A DNA stretch of 64,000 nucleotides from Companilactobacillus suantsaicola (GCF_004745525.1 NZ_RKLY01000014.1:1-64000); one strand, 5' to 3'. Positions 8,244 through 18,071 are shown, counted from the first letter of the stretch. The notes: generated by a model not told the origin, from the letters alone. Numbers and translations: made by a program.

Positions 8244-9752
8244 GTGGATAACTTTTTAGACATACTTATGAAAATTTGGGATTACTTTGCTACAAATATT
8301 TTGACCCAACCAGCTTATATGATCGGTTTTATCGTATTGTTAGGATACATTCTTGAAAAGAAGCCGATTTATGAGTCAATTGCAGGGTTTATGAAAGCCG
8401 TCATTGGTTACATGATATTGATGGTTGGTTCTAGTGGATTGGTAAATAGTTTTAGACCAATTTTAACTGGATTAAAAACTAGATTTCATTTAACCGCAAC
8501 CGTTATTGATCCATACTTTGGACAAAATGCTGTTACAGACGGTGTTGTTAAAACATTTGGTAGAAGTTTCGGTGATGTAATGTTACTACTCTTATTCGCC
8601 TTTGTTTTTAACATTTTATTGGTTAGATTTCAAAAATATACTAAGTTACGTTCAGTATTTACAACTGGTAACGTTCAAGTTCAACAGGCTGCCACAGCAT
8701 TCTGGATTCTGTTATTCTGTTTCCCAGAAATGGGCAGAATGCCAGTTTTACTAGTCATGGGTGTCATTTTAGGACTATATTGGGCAGTTGGTTCAAATAT
8801 GACCATTAGATATACACAAGATTTAACTGATGGTGGTGGTTTTGCCATTGCTCACCAACAAATGTTTGGTATTGCTTTAGTATCATGGTTGGCTGATAAG
8901 ATGAAAAAACATGATGAAAAGCATTCTAAAGAAGCTAAAAAACTTGAAGATATTGAATTACCTGGATTCTTGAAGATTTTCAATGAAAATATGGTTGCTA
9001 CTGGTATCTTAATGTTATTCTTCTTCGGAATAATTATGTTGGTATTAGGTCGTCCATACTTTAATGAAGTATATGTAACAAGTAAAGGCGCTTCAGGATT
9101 AGCTCCAAATGGAAGTTTCTTCTTCTATATTTTGACTACATCTCTAGGATTTGCTGTTAACTTGGCAATCTTGCAATTAGGTGTACGTACCTTCGTTGGA
9201 GAATTAACAGAAAGCTTCAGTGGTATTTCTGATAAATTACTACCTGGTTCAGTACCTGGTATCGATGTCGCTGCTACATTCGCATTTGGTGAAGCAAATG
9301 CTGTTACAATTGGTTTCTTATTCGGTGCTTTAGGTCAATTCTTGATGATTGGTGCATTGATTTTGTTCCACTCACCAACAATTATTATCGCTGGATTTAT
9401 TCCATTGTTCTTCGATAACGCTGCCTTTGGTGTATATGCCAACAAACGTGCAGGTGCTAAAGCAGCAATGATTTTGCCACTATTGAGTGGTATGATTCAA
9501 GTTCTTGGTGCCGCATTTATTGCAAGTTGGATTGGTTTAGCCAAATATGGTGGTTACCTCGGAATGTTTGACTGGGATACATTATGGCCACTATTTACAG
9601 TAATCATGAAGTATCTAGGATTTGCAGGTATCGCAGTAGTAATTATTATTTTGGTTGTTATTCCTCAACTCGAATACAGAAAAGATCCAGAAAATTACTT
9701 CTTAATGGTAAATGATTACGATAAGTATAAAGAAAACTTTAGCAAAAAATAA
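8244..9752 (+). CDS. ulaA: ascorbate PTS permease IIC
   Basis: Membrane permease of the L-ascorbate PTS (SgaT/UlaA family), 502 residues with about eleven hydrophobic segments and a charged cytoplasmic loop near 220-245 rich in Lys, His and Glu. The start is GTG at 8244, with AGGTAGG ten bases upstream. Separate IIA, IIB and IIC polypeptides and the surrounding Ula enzymes support ascorbate as substrate. The N-terminal segment NILTQPAYMIGFIVLLGY and the GADE-poor, Gly-rich loops are typical of the family. Length is slightly longer than the roughly 465 residues of the enterobacterial protein because of the charged loop. Confidence 0.93.
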   Translation: MDNFLDILMKIWDYFATNILTQPAYMIGFIVLLGYILEKKPIYESIAGFMKAVIGYMILMVGSSGLVNSFRPILTGLKTRFHLTATVIDPYFGQNAVTDGVVKTFGRSFGDVMLLLLFAFVFNILLVRFQKYTKLRSVFTTGNVQVQQAATAFWILLFCFPEMGRMPVLLVMGVILGLYWAVGSNMTIRYTQDLTDGGGFAIAHQQMFGIALVSWLADKMKKHDEKHSKEAKKLEDIELPGFLKIFNENMVATGILMLFFFGIIMLVLGRPYFNEVYVTSKGASGLAPNGSFFFYILTTSLGFAVNLAILQLGVRTFVGELTESFSGISDKLLPGSVPGIDVAATFAFGEANAVTIGFLFGALGQFLMIGALILFHSPTIIIAGFIPLFFDNAAFGVYANKRAGAKAAMILPLLSGMIQVLGAAFIASWIGLAKYGGYLGMFDWDTLWPLFTVIMKYLGFAGIAVVIIILVVIPQLEYRKDPENYFLMVNDYDKYKENFSKK

Positions 9753-9775
9753 TTAATTTATTTTGGAGGCAAATT

Positions 9776-10069
9776 ATGAAAGTTTTAGTATCATGTGCAA
9801 ATGGATCAGGAACAAGTTTAATGATGATGAGAAGTGTTAAAAAGGCATTTCAAAGATTAGATATTCCTATTACGAATATTGAACATACAAGTATCGCAGA
9901 AGGAACAAGTACAGCAAAACAATACGACGTTGTATTTACACCAATGAACTTCGTTAACATGTTCGACGATGCAAAGACTAAGGGTGTAACAGTTGTCGGA
10001 GTAAAGAATGTTTTGAGTGATAAAGAAATTGAACAACGTGTAAAAGATGAAACAGATTTCGTAAAATAA
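9776..10069 (+). CDS. ulaB: ascorbate PTS component IIB
   Basis: Phosphocarrier of 97 residues, PTS_IIB lactose/galactitol/ascorbate type. Cys7 in the P-loop-like CANGSGTSL is the phosphorylation site. It receives phosphate from UlaC and transfers it to ascorbate bound in UlaA. GGAGG is well placed before the ATG. It lies 23 bases after ulaA and 15 before ulaD, in an unbroken operon. Confidence 0.94.
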   Translation: MKVLVSCANGSGTSLMMMRSVKKAFQRLDIPITNIEHTSIAEGTSTAKQYDVVFTPMNFVNMFDDAKTKGVTVVGVKNVLSDKEIEQRVKDETDFVK

Positions 10070-10084
10070 GGGAGATTTTTCACA

Positions 10085-10720
10085 ATGAAACCAAATTTAC
10101 AAGTAGCTTTAGATAATAATACTTTGGAAAGTGCTTTAGAAGATGTTAGAGAAGTTGGAAATATTGTTGATATTGTCGAAGCAGGAACAATTCTAATTCT
10201 TCAAGAAGGAACTAAGGCTGTTAAATCATTAAAAGCTTTATTCCCAGATAAGACTGTAATTGCAGATACTAAATGTGCAGATGCTGGTGGCACAGTAGCC
10301 AAGAATATGGCAGACGCTGGTGCTGATTGGATGACATGTATTTGTTCCGCAACAATTCCAACAATGGAAGCAGCAAACAAAGAGATTGATGAAATCCAAG
10401 TTGAGTTGTATGGTAATTGGACTAAGGAAGATGCCCAAAAGTGGTTAGATGCAGGTATTTCCCAAGCAATTTATCATCAAAGTAGAGATGCATTGCTATC
10501 AGGTGAAACTTGGGGCGAAAAGGACTTAAATAAAGTTAAGATGCTTGTAGATATGGGCTTTAGAGTTTCAGTTACTGGTGGATTAAACGTAGACACACTT
10601 AAATTGTTCAAAGGAGTAGACGTATATACATTTATTGCTGGTAGAGCTATTACAAAAGCTGATGATCCAGCAAAGGCAGCAACTGATCTCCAAAACGAAA
10701 TCAAACGCATTTGGACATAA
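10085..10720 (+). CDS. ulaD: 3-keto-L-gulonate-6-phosphate decarboxylase
   Basis: Decarboxylates 3-keto-L-gulonate-6-phosphate to L-xylulose-5-phosphate; 211 residues, TIM barrel of the orotidine-monophosphate-decarboxylase superfamily. The conserved N-terminal LQVALDN strand, the metal-binding region EAGT (about 32-35) and the DTKCADAG motif (DxKxxD, about 60-67) are present. TGGL and GRAI near the C-terminus form the phosphate site. These are the residues expected of UlaD/SgbH. It lies 15 bases after ulaB in the operon. Confidence 0.94.
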   Translation: MKPNLQVALDNNTLESALEDVREVGNIVDIVEAGTILILQEGTKAVKSLKALFPDKTVIADTKCADAGGTVAKNMADAGADWMTCICSATIPTMEAANKEIDEIQVELYGNWTKEDAQKWLDAGISQAIYHQSRDALLSGETWGEKDLNKVKMLVDMGFRVSVTGGLNVDTLKLFKGVDVYTFIAGRAITKADDPAKAATDLQNEIKRIWT

Positions 10721-10747
10721 TAAAAAAACGTTTTGAGGATGATCATT

Positions 10748-11539
10748 ATGAAAAATTCACTTTCCAATGTACAGGAGCGAAGAAGCGAGTTATTAGAAAT
10801 TGTAAATAAACATCAATCTGTATCTGTGGAAAAACTAGCAGAGATGCTAAAGGTTTCAGAGATAACTATTAGAAGAGATTTGAGAATTTTATCGGAAATG
10901 GGTGTAGTTGATTGGCGCAATGGGGTTGCTACATCAATAGATGGTAAAGCACTGTCTTCTGGATCAATTGACGTAAAAGCTGGAAGTAGAGTGGATCAAA
11001 TTAAAATGAAAATAGCTGCTGCAGTACCTAGTTTTATCAAAGAGTCCAGTACAATATTTGTCAATTCAAGTACTTTGTGTTGGATGGCTATAAATCAATT
11101 GGCATCAAAGAGATTGACGATTATTACGAATAATGCACATGCTACTGAATCTGTACATCATCCTCAGACAATTATTATTTTAACTGGTGGAGAAATCAGA
11201 TATCCGAAAGAATCATTAGTAGGTGGAGTCGCTATTGAATTACTGTCAAGTATGCAGTCTGATTATACGATTATTGGAATTGATGGTATTAGTGTTAATG
11301 GCGGTCTAACAACACAAAATTTATATGAATCACAAGTAAATGCAACGATGGTAAAACGAACTAAAAAGAAAGTTATTTGTTTGGCTGATTATCGAAAGAT
11401 TGGAGTTACAAGTAATTATCATGTAGCGGATATTGATGATATCGATATTCTGATTACAGATAGTTTTGCTAATGAGAAGGTCATTAGATCTTTTCGCCGA
11501 CGCGGTATTGAAGTGGTTCAAATACAACTAGGTCATTAG
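10748..11539 (+). CDS. ulaR: DeoR-family regulator, probable ula repressor
   Basis: Transcription factor of 263 residues with a DeoR winged helix-turn-helix at about 10-60 (VSVEKLAEMLKVSEITIRRD is the typical first part) and a C-terminal sugar-phosphate-sensing domain with the GGE and GIDGIS motifs of the family. GAGG before the ATG at 10748 selects this start over a TTG five codons upstream. Placement inside the ula operon argues for local control. The direct repeats at 6498-6637 are the likely binding sites and a pathway phosphate ester the likely ligand; both are inference. Confidence 0.82.
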   Translation: MKNSLSNVQERRSELLEIVNKHQSVSVEKLAEMLKVSEITIRRDLRILSEMGVVDWRNGVATSIDGKALSSGSIDVKAGSRVDQIKMKIAAAVPSFIKESSTIFVNSSTLCWMAINQLASKRLTIITNNAHATESVHHPQTIIILTGGEIRYPKESLVGGVAIELLSSMQSDYTIIGIDGISVNGGLTTQNLYESQVNATMVKRTKKKVICLADYRKIGVTSNYHVADIDDIDILITDSFANEKVIRSFRRRGIEVVQIQLGH

Positions 11540-11550
11540 GAGATGTAAAT

Positions 11551-12417
11551 ATGAACTCACTTGGGATATACGAGAAAGCGCTACCAAAAAATCTAAATTG
11601 GCACGATAGATTAAACTTAGTTAAAGAATTAGGTTTCAATTTCTTAGAGTTTTCGGTAGATGAAAGTGATGAGAGATTGGAGAGGCTTAACTGGAGTAAA
11701 GAACAACGTGCTGAAGTTAGGAATGCAATATGGGATACAGGAGTACGCATCCATACCATAATGCTAAGTGGGCATCGAAGATTTCCATTAGGTTCATATG
11801 ATAAAGAGACAAGAGAACATTCAATTGAAATGTTATACAAGGCCGTTGATTTAGCTGTTGATTTAGGTGTGAGAAATATCCAAATGGCAGGTTACGATGT
11901 CTATTATGATAAAAAGAGCATGACATCTAGGGAATACTTTATGGAAGGTTTGGCTAAGTGTGTCGCATACGCTGCTAGCCACGAGGTCATGTTAGATATA
12001 GAAACCATGGATGATCCGTTCCTCAATTCAATTGAAAAAGTGGATCATATAAAAAATGAAATTCATAGTCCTTGGCTACAAGCTTATCCAGATTTAGGGA
12101 ATATAACTGCTTGGCCTGAAAATGATGTAGGTTCAGACTTGGAAGATAATATTGATTCTATAGCGGCAATCCATCTTAAAGATACTTTACCTGTAACAAA
12201 AGATTTTTCCGGAAAATTTAAGGATGTTCCATTTGGCGAGGGAACAGTGGATTTCAAGGGATGTTTATCTGAATTGAAGAGACTAAATTATGATGGAGCC
12301 TATACGATTGAAATGTGGAGTGAAAACTCTGATGATCCTATCGTACAAGTGAAAAAAGCAAAGAAATTCTTCGATGATATTTTTGCCGAAATTGGAATAG
12401 AACAGGAGGCGATTTGA
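11551..12417 (+). CDS. ulaE: L-xylulose/L-ribulose-5-phosphate 3-epimerase
   Basis: Predicted L-xylulose-5-phosphate 3-epimerase, 288 residues, AP-endonuclease-2/xylose-isomerase-like TIM barrel. The N-terminal YEKALP and the motifs [31 protein letters not shown] and HLKD are those of UlaE/SgaU proteins; the Glu, Asp, His residues in the latter three bind the metal. It follows the regulator by 11 bases. Its TGA overlaps the ATG of the next gene by one base, so translation is probably coupled. Confidence 0.93.
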   Translation: MNSLGIYEKALPKNLNWHDRLNLVKELGFNFLEFSVDESDERLERLNWSKEQRAEVRNAIWDTGVRIHTIMLSGHRRFPLGSYDKETREHSIEMLYKAVDLAVDLGVRNIQMAGYDVYYDKKSMTSREYFMEGLAKCVAYAASHEVMLDIETMDDPFLNSIEKVDHIKNEIHSPWLQAYPDLGNITAWPENDVGSDLEDNIDSIAAIHLKDTLPVTKDFSGKFKDVPFGEGTVDFKGCLSELKRLNYDGAYTIEMWSENSDDPIVQVKKAKKFFDDIFAEIGIEQEAI

Positions 12418-13115
12418 TGCTTGAATCTTTAAAAGAAGAAGTTTATGAAGCAAATATGAAATTACCCAAATTAAATTTAGTTACATTTACATGGGGCAAT
12501 GTATCAGGTATTGATAGAGAAAAAGGATTGTTTGTCATTAAGCCATCCGGTGTAGAGTATGATAAATTGACTCCTGACGATATGGTGGTTGTAAATCTAA
12601 AAGGTGAAGTTGTTGAAGGAAAGCTAAATCCTTCAAGCGATACTCCAACGCATACGGTCTTATATAATAAGTTTCCAGATATTGGTGGAATCGTTCATAC
12701 ACATTCACCATGGGCAGTATCTTTTGCCGAAGCTGGTATAGATATTCCAGCTTTAGGAACAACACATGCAGACACATTTTATGGACAAGTTCCGGTTTCA
12801 GATGCTTTAACAGAAGAAGAAATTAAAGAAGCATATGAAAAAAACACTGGAGATGTTATCGTTCGAACATTTAAAGAACGTGGAATCGATCCAGAAGCCG
12901 TACCAGGAGTGTTAGTAAGACAACATGGCCCATTTACTTGGGGAGCTACGCCTGATAAAGCTGTATACAATGCAAAGGTGTTGGAAGTCGTTGCAGAAAT
13001 GGCATATCATGCACTTCAATTAACTCGTGATAATATTGAAGTACCACAATATTTATTAGATAAACATTATTATAGAAAACATGGTAAGAATGCTTACTAT
13101 GGACAAAAAAATTAA
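12417..13115 (+). CDS. ulaF: L-ribulose-5-phosphate 4-epimerase
   Basis: Converts L-ribulose-5-phosphate to D-xylulose-5-phosphate, the exit into the phosphoketolase/pentose phosphate route; 232 residues, class II aldolase fold. GNVSGID (phosphate site), the substrate/zinc region SSDTPTH, the zinc-binding HTHSPW and QHGPFTWG are all present. AGGAGG precedes the ATG, which overlaps the ulaE stop as TGATG. Arabinose-type AraD enzymes are equally similar in sequence; the operon decides for UlaF. A terminator follows directly. Confidence 0.93.
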   Translation: MLESLKEEVYEANMKLPKLNLVTFTWGNVSGIDREKGLFVIKPSGVEYDKLTPDDMVVVNLKGEVVEGKLNPSSDTPTHTVLYNKFPDIGGIVHTHSPWAVSFAEAGIDIPALGTTHADTFYGQVPVSDALTEEEIKEAYEKNTGDVIVRTFKERGIDPEAVPGVLVRQHGPFTWGATPDKAVYNAKVLEVVAEMAYHALQLTRDNIEVPQYLLDKHYYRKHGKNAYYGQKN

Positions 13116-13120
13116 TAAAA

Positions 13121-13151
13121 AAAAATCAGAGCGAAAGACTCTGATTTTTTT
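13121..13151 (+). terminator. terminator of the ula operon
   Basis: AAATCAGAG pairs with CTCTGATTT around the loop CGAAAGA, followed by a T run. Confidence 0.88.
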
Positions 13152-13477
13152 TATCCAGTTTGATCTTCTTAATTTTTTATGAATAACAATAATAAGAATG
13201 AAGATTATATTATAAAAGTTGGTCACGTTAAGTAATTATTTGATAAGAAGAATTTTAGCTGATTTCGTATTTCATACGTCTAGGAACTTATTTATATTCA
13301 TTATTTTACTTTGAGTGACATAAAGATTGATTACTTAGGATTTCTAAATAGTATCCAAAAAAGTGTAAACGTTTTGATAAGTTTGTTGAATAAGTCTTGA
13401 AACGTATGTTTGTTTTAATTAAAATTTGAGTTGATAAGTATAATAAGAATAGTATGACAAATAATGGAGGGATTATT
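13152..13477. promoter_or_regulatory. upstream region of the first SLAP gene with cre-like box
   Basis: A 326-bp AT-rich region without a gene. TGTAAACGTTTTGA (13364-13377) differs from the cre/LacI-type consensus at one conserved position. A -10 box TATAAT lies at 13439-13444, without a convincing -35. GGAGG at 13466-13470 sits seven bases before the TTG start at 13478. Confidence 0.45.
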
Positions 13478-14608
13478 TTGAAAAAGAGTACATCATTATT
13501 GCTTAGTGGAATTTTAGTTTCAGGTATGGTCTTGGGCACAGTTGTCACACCAGCAACAATCGTTAACGCTGCACCAGCAACTACTCAAGCTAGTGAAGAA
13601 GTTGCCAATTCTGTAACTTATATGTTAAACGGCAGTAAATATTCAGTTCGCCAACTTAATGGTAAAGCAGGTGAGAGAATTACCTTAGCTCCTGAAGGAT
13701 ACGCTGTGAAAGATACTAGTTTGACAGTCTTCAGCGATGATTTACAAGGAAGTTTGGAAGTTGAAATTACTCCATTAACTACTGTTAAAGTTAATTACGT
13801 TGATCAAAATAACAAATTAGTTTCTTCAGAAAGTGTCGACGGTGGTGTTGGCAATGAAGTTGAATTAACTAATTTACCTGCCGGATGCAGTTGGAACAAT
13901 GATGCCGACAAGACAATCACCATCGAACAGGGAAAAGAATATAACGTTCCCGTAACGAAGAAAGTTTCTAACACAATCATCTTCAAGACATCTGACGAAA
14001 ACGAAGTTGGTAGAACACAAATCTTTGGTGATAAAGCTGGAGATTCAGTTACATTAGAAGATGACCAACTTCCAGAAGGATACACTGTAGCAGATAAAGA
14101 TTTAACATTACAAAATGAAGGCAATACACAATTTGTTACCGTTAAGAAGAATTTGGATGGAATTATGCCAATCAAGGGCGTTGTCAGAGTAAACGTTGAA
14201 ATGGCACACTTGTATGACAAAGACGGCAAAGTTTTGAGCCGCTCATTAGTTAACAAGTCAAGATGGCAAACAAATAACAAGATGGTCTTGAATGGCGTAA
14301 CATACTATCAAGTATCAACAACCGAATGGTTGAAAGCTTCTGATATCATCGTTGAAAACGAAAAAGGTTCAGAAGATGCCAACACTGATATAGATACCAA
14401 CAAGGATGCAACCAAAGCAGATCGTAGCGTCGTAGAAACAAAGAACAGCGGACTTGCACATCTATACGATGATAATGGGGAATTGATTGCCAGTCGTTCA
14501 TTGTCACCAAGTACAAGATGGGCTACAGATTTGATGAAGACGACTAACGGAGTAAAAATGTATCGTGTAGCAACTCATGAATGGTTAAAGGTTTCAGAAA
14601 TTAAGTAA
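13478..14608 (+). CDS. secreted protein with two C-terminal SLAP repeats
   Basis: Cell-surface protein of 376 residues. It has a signal peptide (about 1-30, ending VNAA), a middle part of MucBP-like/beta-sandwich character (for example VKVNYVDQNNKLV and a second FKTSDENEVGRTQIFG unit), then two SLAP domains at about 228-295 and 324-376. Each SLAP has the pattern (A)HLYD..G..(L/S)RSL...RW.........G..YY/MYRV.T.EWLK.S.I. SLAP domains hold proteins non-covalently on the cell wall. The start is TTG at 13478 with GGAGG at ideal distance; an ATG eight codons earlier overlaps the ribosome binding site. It neighbours a related gene at 14929. Confidence 0.85.
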   Translation: MKKSTSLLLSGILVSGMVLGTVVTPATIVNAAPATTQASEEVANSVTYMLNGSKYSVRQLNGKAGERITLAPEGYAVKDTSLTVFSDDLQGSLEVEITPLTTVKVNYVDQNNKLVSSESVDGGVGNEVELTNLPAGCSWNNDADKTITIEQGKEYNVPVTKKVSNTIIFKTSDENEVGRTQIFGDKAGDSVTLEDDQLPEGYTVADKDLTLQNEGNTQFVTVKKNLDGIMPIKGVVRVNVEMAHLYDKDGKVLSRSLVNKSRWQTNNKMVLNGVTYYQVSTTEWLKASDIIVENEKGSEDANTDIDTNKDATKADRSVVETKNSGLAHLYDDNGELIASRSLSPSTRWATDLMKTTNGVKMYRVATHEWLKVSEIK

Positions 14609-14621
14609 TTTATATTCAATA

Positions 14622-14653
14622 AAACTGTGGATCGAAAGATTCACAGTTTTTTT
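14622..14653 (+). terminator. intrinsic terminator after the first SLAP gene
   Basis: AAACTGTGGATC pairs with GATTCACAGTTT around GAAA, then a T run. Confidence 0.87.
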
Positions 14654-14928
14654 CTGGTCAAAATTTTATAAATTTATAATCTAATGTCCCATCACACAAA
14701 TAAATATGAAATGAATAATTAGAAAATAATTATTGTCATCCGCTTACATAATAAAAAACTAATATAAATAGAAATATGTAAAAGTAAATATAATTTGTAT
14801 AAATATAGTAATATTAATAAAAACAATAACGAAATAAAATTTCGACATTTTTCTATTGCTAAAATTTTACGATTTGTATACATTAGTTTTATCTTATTAA
14901 TAAGAAAGAATTTCCGGAGGGAATAGGG
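14654..14928. other. AT-rich region before the second SLAP gene
   Basis: No gene. Several A/T-only stretches could hold a promoter (TTTACG 14866-14871 with TTATCT 14889-14894 is the best I find, weak). CGGAGGG at about 14915 is the ribosome binding site of the next gene. Confidence 0.35.
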
Positions 14929-16389
14929 ATGAAATTAAGCAAATCTATTATTGTAACAGGATTATTATTTTCAAGTATTTTGGGTGGAGTGAATGTAAAC
15001 AACGTTGTTTCATATGCTGCTGATACGAACGCAACAGAACAACAAACAACGGAAGAAAAAAAAGTAACAATTCGTTTTGTCGATAACTCGGGAAAAGACA
15101 TTACAGGCGAAACAAGTTTACAAAACAAAACAGTAAATATTGATGGCAAGAAAAATTCAGTTAGTTTAACGGATTTAAAGGGAATTAATATTCCAGAAAC
15201 ATATAGGATAAAGAATTCAACTAGTAAGATTGTTAAGAATGATAAAGAATCATGGGAAGCAAAAGTAGTTTTGGAAAAAGGCGAAGTTTTTAGTTTGAAC
15301 TATGAAGGATTTGAAAATGTTCAACCTGCTGATAAAGCTAAATTACCAAAACAACTGGTTGTTTTCAATGGAGTAATTGATGGTAACAAAATTACTAACA
15401 TACCGGTTGGTTATAAAATTGATAAAATTATAAAGAATACAGATAAGACCATGACAGTAAAGATGGTCCAAGCGACTGAAGAAATAAATGTTGTATACAT
15501 CTTGGATGGGCAGCCGATTTCTATCGATGGTCTAAGTAATAAAGCAAATATCAAGAAAAATAGCGAAATAGTTAATATCGACGAATTAGGTATTAATTTA
15601 GGTGGATTTAAAATCAAGAATAATCAAAAACAATTTTCTGTTGATAGATCAACTGGACATGGAATTGTAAAAATTAATTTAATTAGTGGAATTCAGAAAC
15701 CTGCAAATACAAAAAATATCCTTATAATTTTTAGAACTAACAAAAAAGATACTAAAACACAAGTTTCTGCCTACTCGAAAGACGTTAATATTGATTCAAA
15801 AGCTTTATCAATAAAAGATATTAGAATTCCAGAAGGTTACATAGTAAAAGACACTTCCTTTGAAATTAACAATCAAGATGAAATTATTGTGGAAGTATCA
15901 AAGAAATCAGAATCAAATTCTAATGGTTCTGCTGTTACAAAACCAACAACAAAACCATCAACAACGACTCCTTCAAACAAACACGTTGTTAAGGTTCAAG
16001 ACTTCAAAGGCACAGTAGCAACAACACTAGGTCAATACGTAACTCTATACAATGCTGAAGGTAAAGCTATCTCTGGCAGACGTCTAGCTGGTGAGTCAAA
16101 CTGGGCTGCTGACAAGACTATGGTTCGTGACGGTGTTAAATACTACCGTGTTGCTACTAACGAATGGGTTAAAGCTAGTGACGTTTACGAATATACTGCA
16201 AGTAATGCTGTAGTTGAAACTGCTGCTGGTAACTACAAGAAGTTGTTTGATTCAAAGGGTAATATTGTAAGTAACCGTGGACTTGCTGCTGGTACAAAGT
16301 GGATGACTGATAAAACTGCTTTGATCCAAGGTGAAAAGATGTATCGTGTTGCTACAAATGAATGGCTAAAAGTTTCTGACGTAAAATAA
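14929..16389 (+). CDS. secreted protein with two C-terminal SLAP repeats, paralogue
   Basis: Surface protein of 486 residues: signal peptide (about 1-31, ending VSYAA), about 320 residues of repeated beta-rich units with patterns like VTIRFVD and a PTTKPSTTTPS linker, then SLAP domains at about 360-425 and 426-486, ending NEWLKVSDVK. The N-terminal part is strongly A-rich, while the SLAP part uses C-ending Tyr, Asn and Val-rich favoured codons, so the two halves differ in composition. It is larger than its neighbour but shares signal-peptide plus double-SLAP architecture, probably a tandem duplication that diverged. The function of the variable part is unknown. Confidence 0.85.
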   Translation: MKLSKSIIVTGLLFSSILGGVNVNNVVSYAADTNATEQQTTEEKKVTIRFVDNSGKDITGETSLQNKTVNIDGKKNSVSLTDLKGINIPETYRIKNSTSKIVKNDKESWEAKVVLEKGEVFSLNYEGFENVQPADKAKLPKQLVVFNGVIDGNKITNIPVGYKIDKIIKNTDKTMTVKMVQATEEINVVYILDGQPISIDGLSNKANIKKNSEIVNIDELGINLGGFKIKNNQKQFSVDRSTGHGIVKINLISGIQKPANTKNILIIFRTNKKDTKTQVSAYSKDVNIDSKALSIKDIRIPEGYIVKDTSFEINNQDEIIVEVSKKSESNSNGSAVTKPTTKPSTTTPSNKHVVKVQDFKGTVATTLGQYVTLYNAEGKAISGRRLAGESNWAADKTMVRDGVKYYRVATNEWVKASDVYEYTASNAVVETAAGNYKKLFDSKGNIVSNRGLAAGTKWMTDKTALIQGEKMYRVATNEWLKVSDVK

Positions 16390-16398
16390 TTTTCCAAA

Positions 16399-16434
16399 TA
16401 AAAAAGGCATCCTGTTGAAGGGTGTCTTTTTTGT
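16399..16434. terminator. bidirectional terminator between SLAP gene and ABC operon
   Basis: AAAAAGGCATCC pairs with GGGTGTCTTTTTT across TGTTGAA. The convergent ABC operon ends at 16435. Confidence 0.85.
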
Positions 16435-17184
16435 TTAGAAGTATTGTAAGAGGTCTTTTTCTTTCAATTTATCTTTTTCAGTTTTATTTAAATCCAAAAT
16501 GATTTGGCCTTTTTTCAAAACTAGTAGGCGATTGCCATATTTCATCGCATCTGATAAGTCGTGGGTGATCATCATGCAAGTTAGTTCTTTTTCTAGGATT
16601 ACTTTATTAGTTAATTCCATTAAATCCTTACTTGTTTGCGGATCGAGGGCAGCAGTGTGTTCGTCTAATAGTAGTAATTCTGGTTTTTGAATGATAGCCA
16701 TCAAGAAACTTAAAGTTTGGCGTTGACCACCGGACAATTTTTCAGTGAAAGTATTCAAACGATTGTCTAAAGTTGGTAAATTAGAGATTAATTCTTTAAA
16801 TTCAGGCATGTTTTCTTTTAGATGACGCAAGTGTAGTCTTCTGGGAAGTCCACGACGTTTGGCTAAGAGAAGATTTTCAGCTACGGTCATTCTTGGTGCG
16901 GTGCCGGATTTGGGGTCTTGATAAACTCGACTGATGTGGCGACTTCTCTTGGCGAGATTTTCATCCGTGATATCCTTGCCATTCAATAAAATTTTTCCCG
17001 AGGTTAGCTCATTTGTTCCAGTGATGGCATCAAGTAAAGTTGATTTACCGGCGCCGTTAGTTCCCAAAACGACTACGAAATCCTTGGGTTTGATGGTCAA
17101 ATTGATGTTGTTCAAAATATTAAGATTGTCGTCGTCATTGTAAATCGTCTTGACGGCGTTTTTTATTTCTAATAGTGGTGTCAT
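16435..17184 (-). CDS. ABC transporter ATP-binding protein (TrpXYZ type)
   Basis: ATPase subunit of 249 residues: Walker A GTNGAGKST (41-49), Q-loop SRVYQDPKSG, signature LSGGQRQ, Walker B LLLLDEHTAALD, with His for the switch in MMITHDLSD. It is the third gene of a substrate-binding protein/permease/ATPase operon and overlaps the permease gene by four bases (ATGA). The same three-gene arrangement in other Firmicutes belongs to the family that includes the predicted tryptophan transporter TrpXYZ; the leader upstream of the operon supports an aromatic amino acid link. Confidence 0.88.
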   Translation of the reverse strand: MTPLLEIKNAVKTIYNDDDNLNILNNINLTIKPKDFVVVLGTNGAGKSTLLDAITGTNELTSGKILLNGKDITDENLAKRSRHISRVYQDPKSGTAPRMTVAENLLLAKRRGLPRRLHLRHLKENMPEFKELISNLPTLDNRLNTFTEKLSGGQRQTLSFLMAIIQKPELLLLDEHTAALDPQTSKDLMELTNKVILEKELTCMMITHDLSDAMKYGNRLLVLKKGQIILDLNKTEKDKLKEKDLLQYF

Positions 17185-18071
17185 TTTGTTTTAACCCCGT
17201 TTCTCATAGTTTTTAAGAACTGTTCGCGAATCGTTGGTAGTGCTAGGCAGAGAGCCAAGATGATAGCGGAAATCAGCTTTAAATCGTTAGTGTTGAAGCC
17301 TAATTGAAGGACGATCATTAGGATTAATCGGTAGACGATACTTCCGATGACGATAGTGATTAAACGCACACTCAGAGGAACATCAGGATAGATTACTTCA
17401 CCAATGATGATAGCGGAAAGGCCGATAACGATGACTCCGATACCCATATTGACGTCGGCGAAGCCATTTTGTTGGGCAATCAAGCCGCCGGTTAAAGCGA
17501 CGATACCGTTAGAAACCATCAAACCGATGAATTTCATGACTGTTGTGTTGATACCAAGGGATGCGGCCATTGTTTCGTTGTCACCAGTAGCGATGACGGC
17601 TTGGCCCTTTTCCGTGTTGAGAAAGATAATTAATAGGAAGATGATCACCGTTATAACGATGACGCCGAGGACGATACCGTTGAAATTAGTGGGTAACTTG
17701 TCCAAGCCAAATTGGTTGAAAATGTTGTTAGGCTTGGTTAGGGACATGTTAGCTTTGCCAAGAATGCGCAAGTTGATCGAATACATGGCAGTCATCGTTA
17801 AGATTCCGGCTAAAAGAATCGGAACGTTTAACTTAGCGTATAAAAAGGCGGTAGCGAAACCTGCCAAGCAACCGAAAACGAAAGCAATTAACAGTGAGAA
17901 TAAAGTTGAGTGTCCGGCTTGAATTAGACTGACAGCCGTAACGGCACCAAGTGGGAAGCTCCCTTCAACGGTCATATCAGGAAAATCGAGGATCCGGAAA
18001 GTTATGAAAAGACCGATGGCCATTATTGACCAGATGAAACCTTGACTAATAGTAGAGACGATTAAATTCAT
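17181..18071 (-). CDS. ABC transporter permease (TrpXYZ type)
   Basis: Membrane subunit of 296 residues with about nine hydrophobic segments, branched-chain-amino-acid/ribose-type permease fold. N-terminal ISQGFIWSIMAIGLFITFRILDFPDMTVEGSF is the family hallmark, and GDNETMAASLGINTTVMK is the cytoplasmic coupling loop contacting the ATPase. It overlaps the genes on both sides by four bases, so all three subunits are translationally coupled. Confidence 0.88.
   Translation of the reverse strand: MNLIVSTISQGFIWSIMAIGLFITFRILDFPDMTVEGSFPLGAVTAVSLIQAGHSTLFSLLIAFVFGCLAGFATAFLYAKLNVPILLAGILTMTAMYSINLRILGKANMSLTKPNNIFNQFGLDKLPTNFNGIVLGVIVITVIIFLLIIFLNTEKGQAVIATGDNETMAASLGINTTVMKFIGLMVSNGIVALTGGLIAQQNGFADVNMGIGVIVIGLSAIIIGEVIYPDVPLSVRLITIVIGSIVYRLILMIVLQLGFNTNDLKLISAIILALCLALPTIREQFLKTMRNGVKTK

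Noticed and set aside
13364-13377. Functional cre box before the first SLAP gene
   Set aside because: One conserved position (C in the final CA) is changed and no promoter is clearly placed near it, so I list it only as cre-like.
13804-14280. 158-residue reading frame on the minus strand
   Set aside because: Antisense to the first SLAP gene, which has signal peptide and domain evidence.
17404-17922. 172-residue reading frame on the plus strand
   Set aside because: Antisense to the ABC permease; its composition mirrors the hydrophobic codons of that gene.
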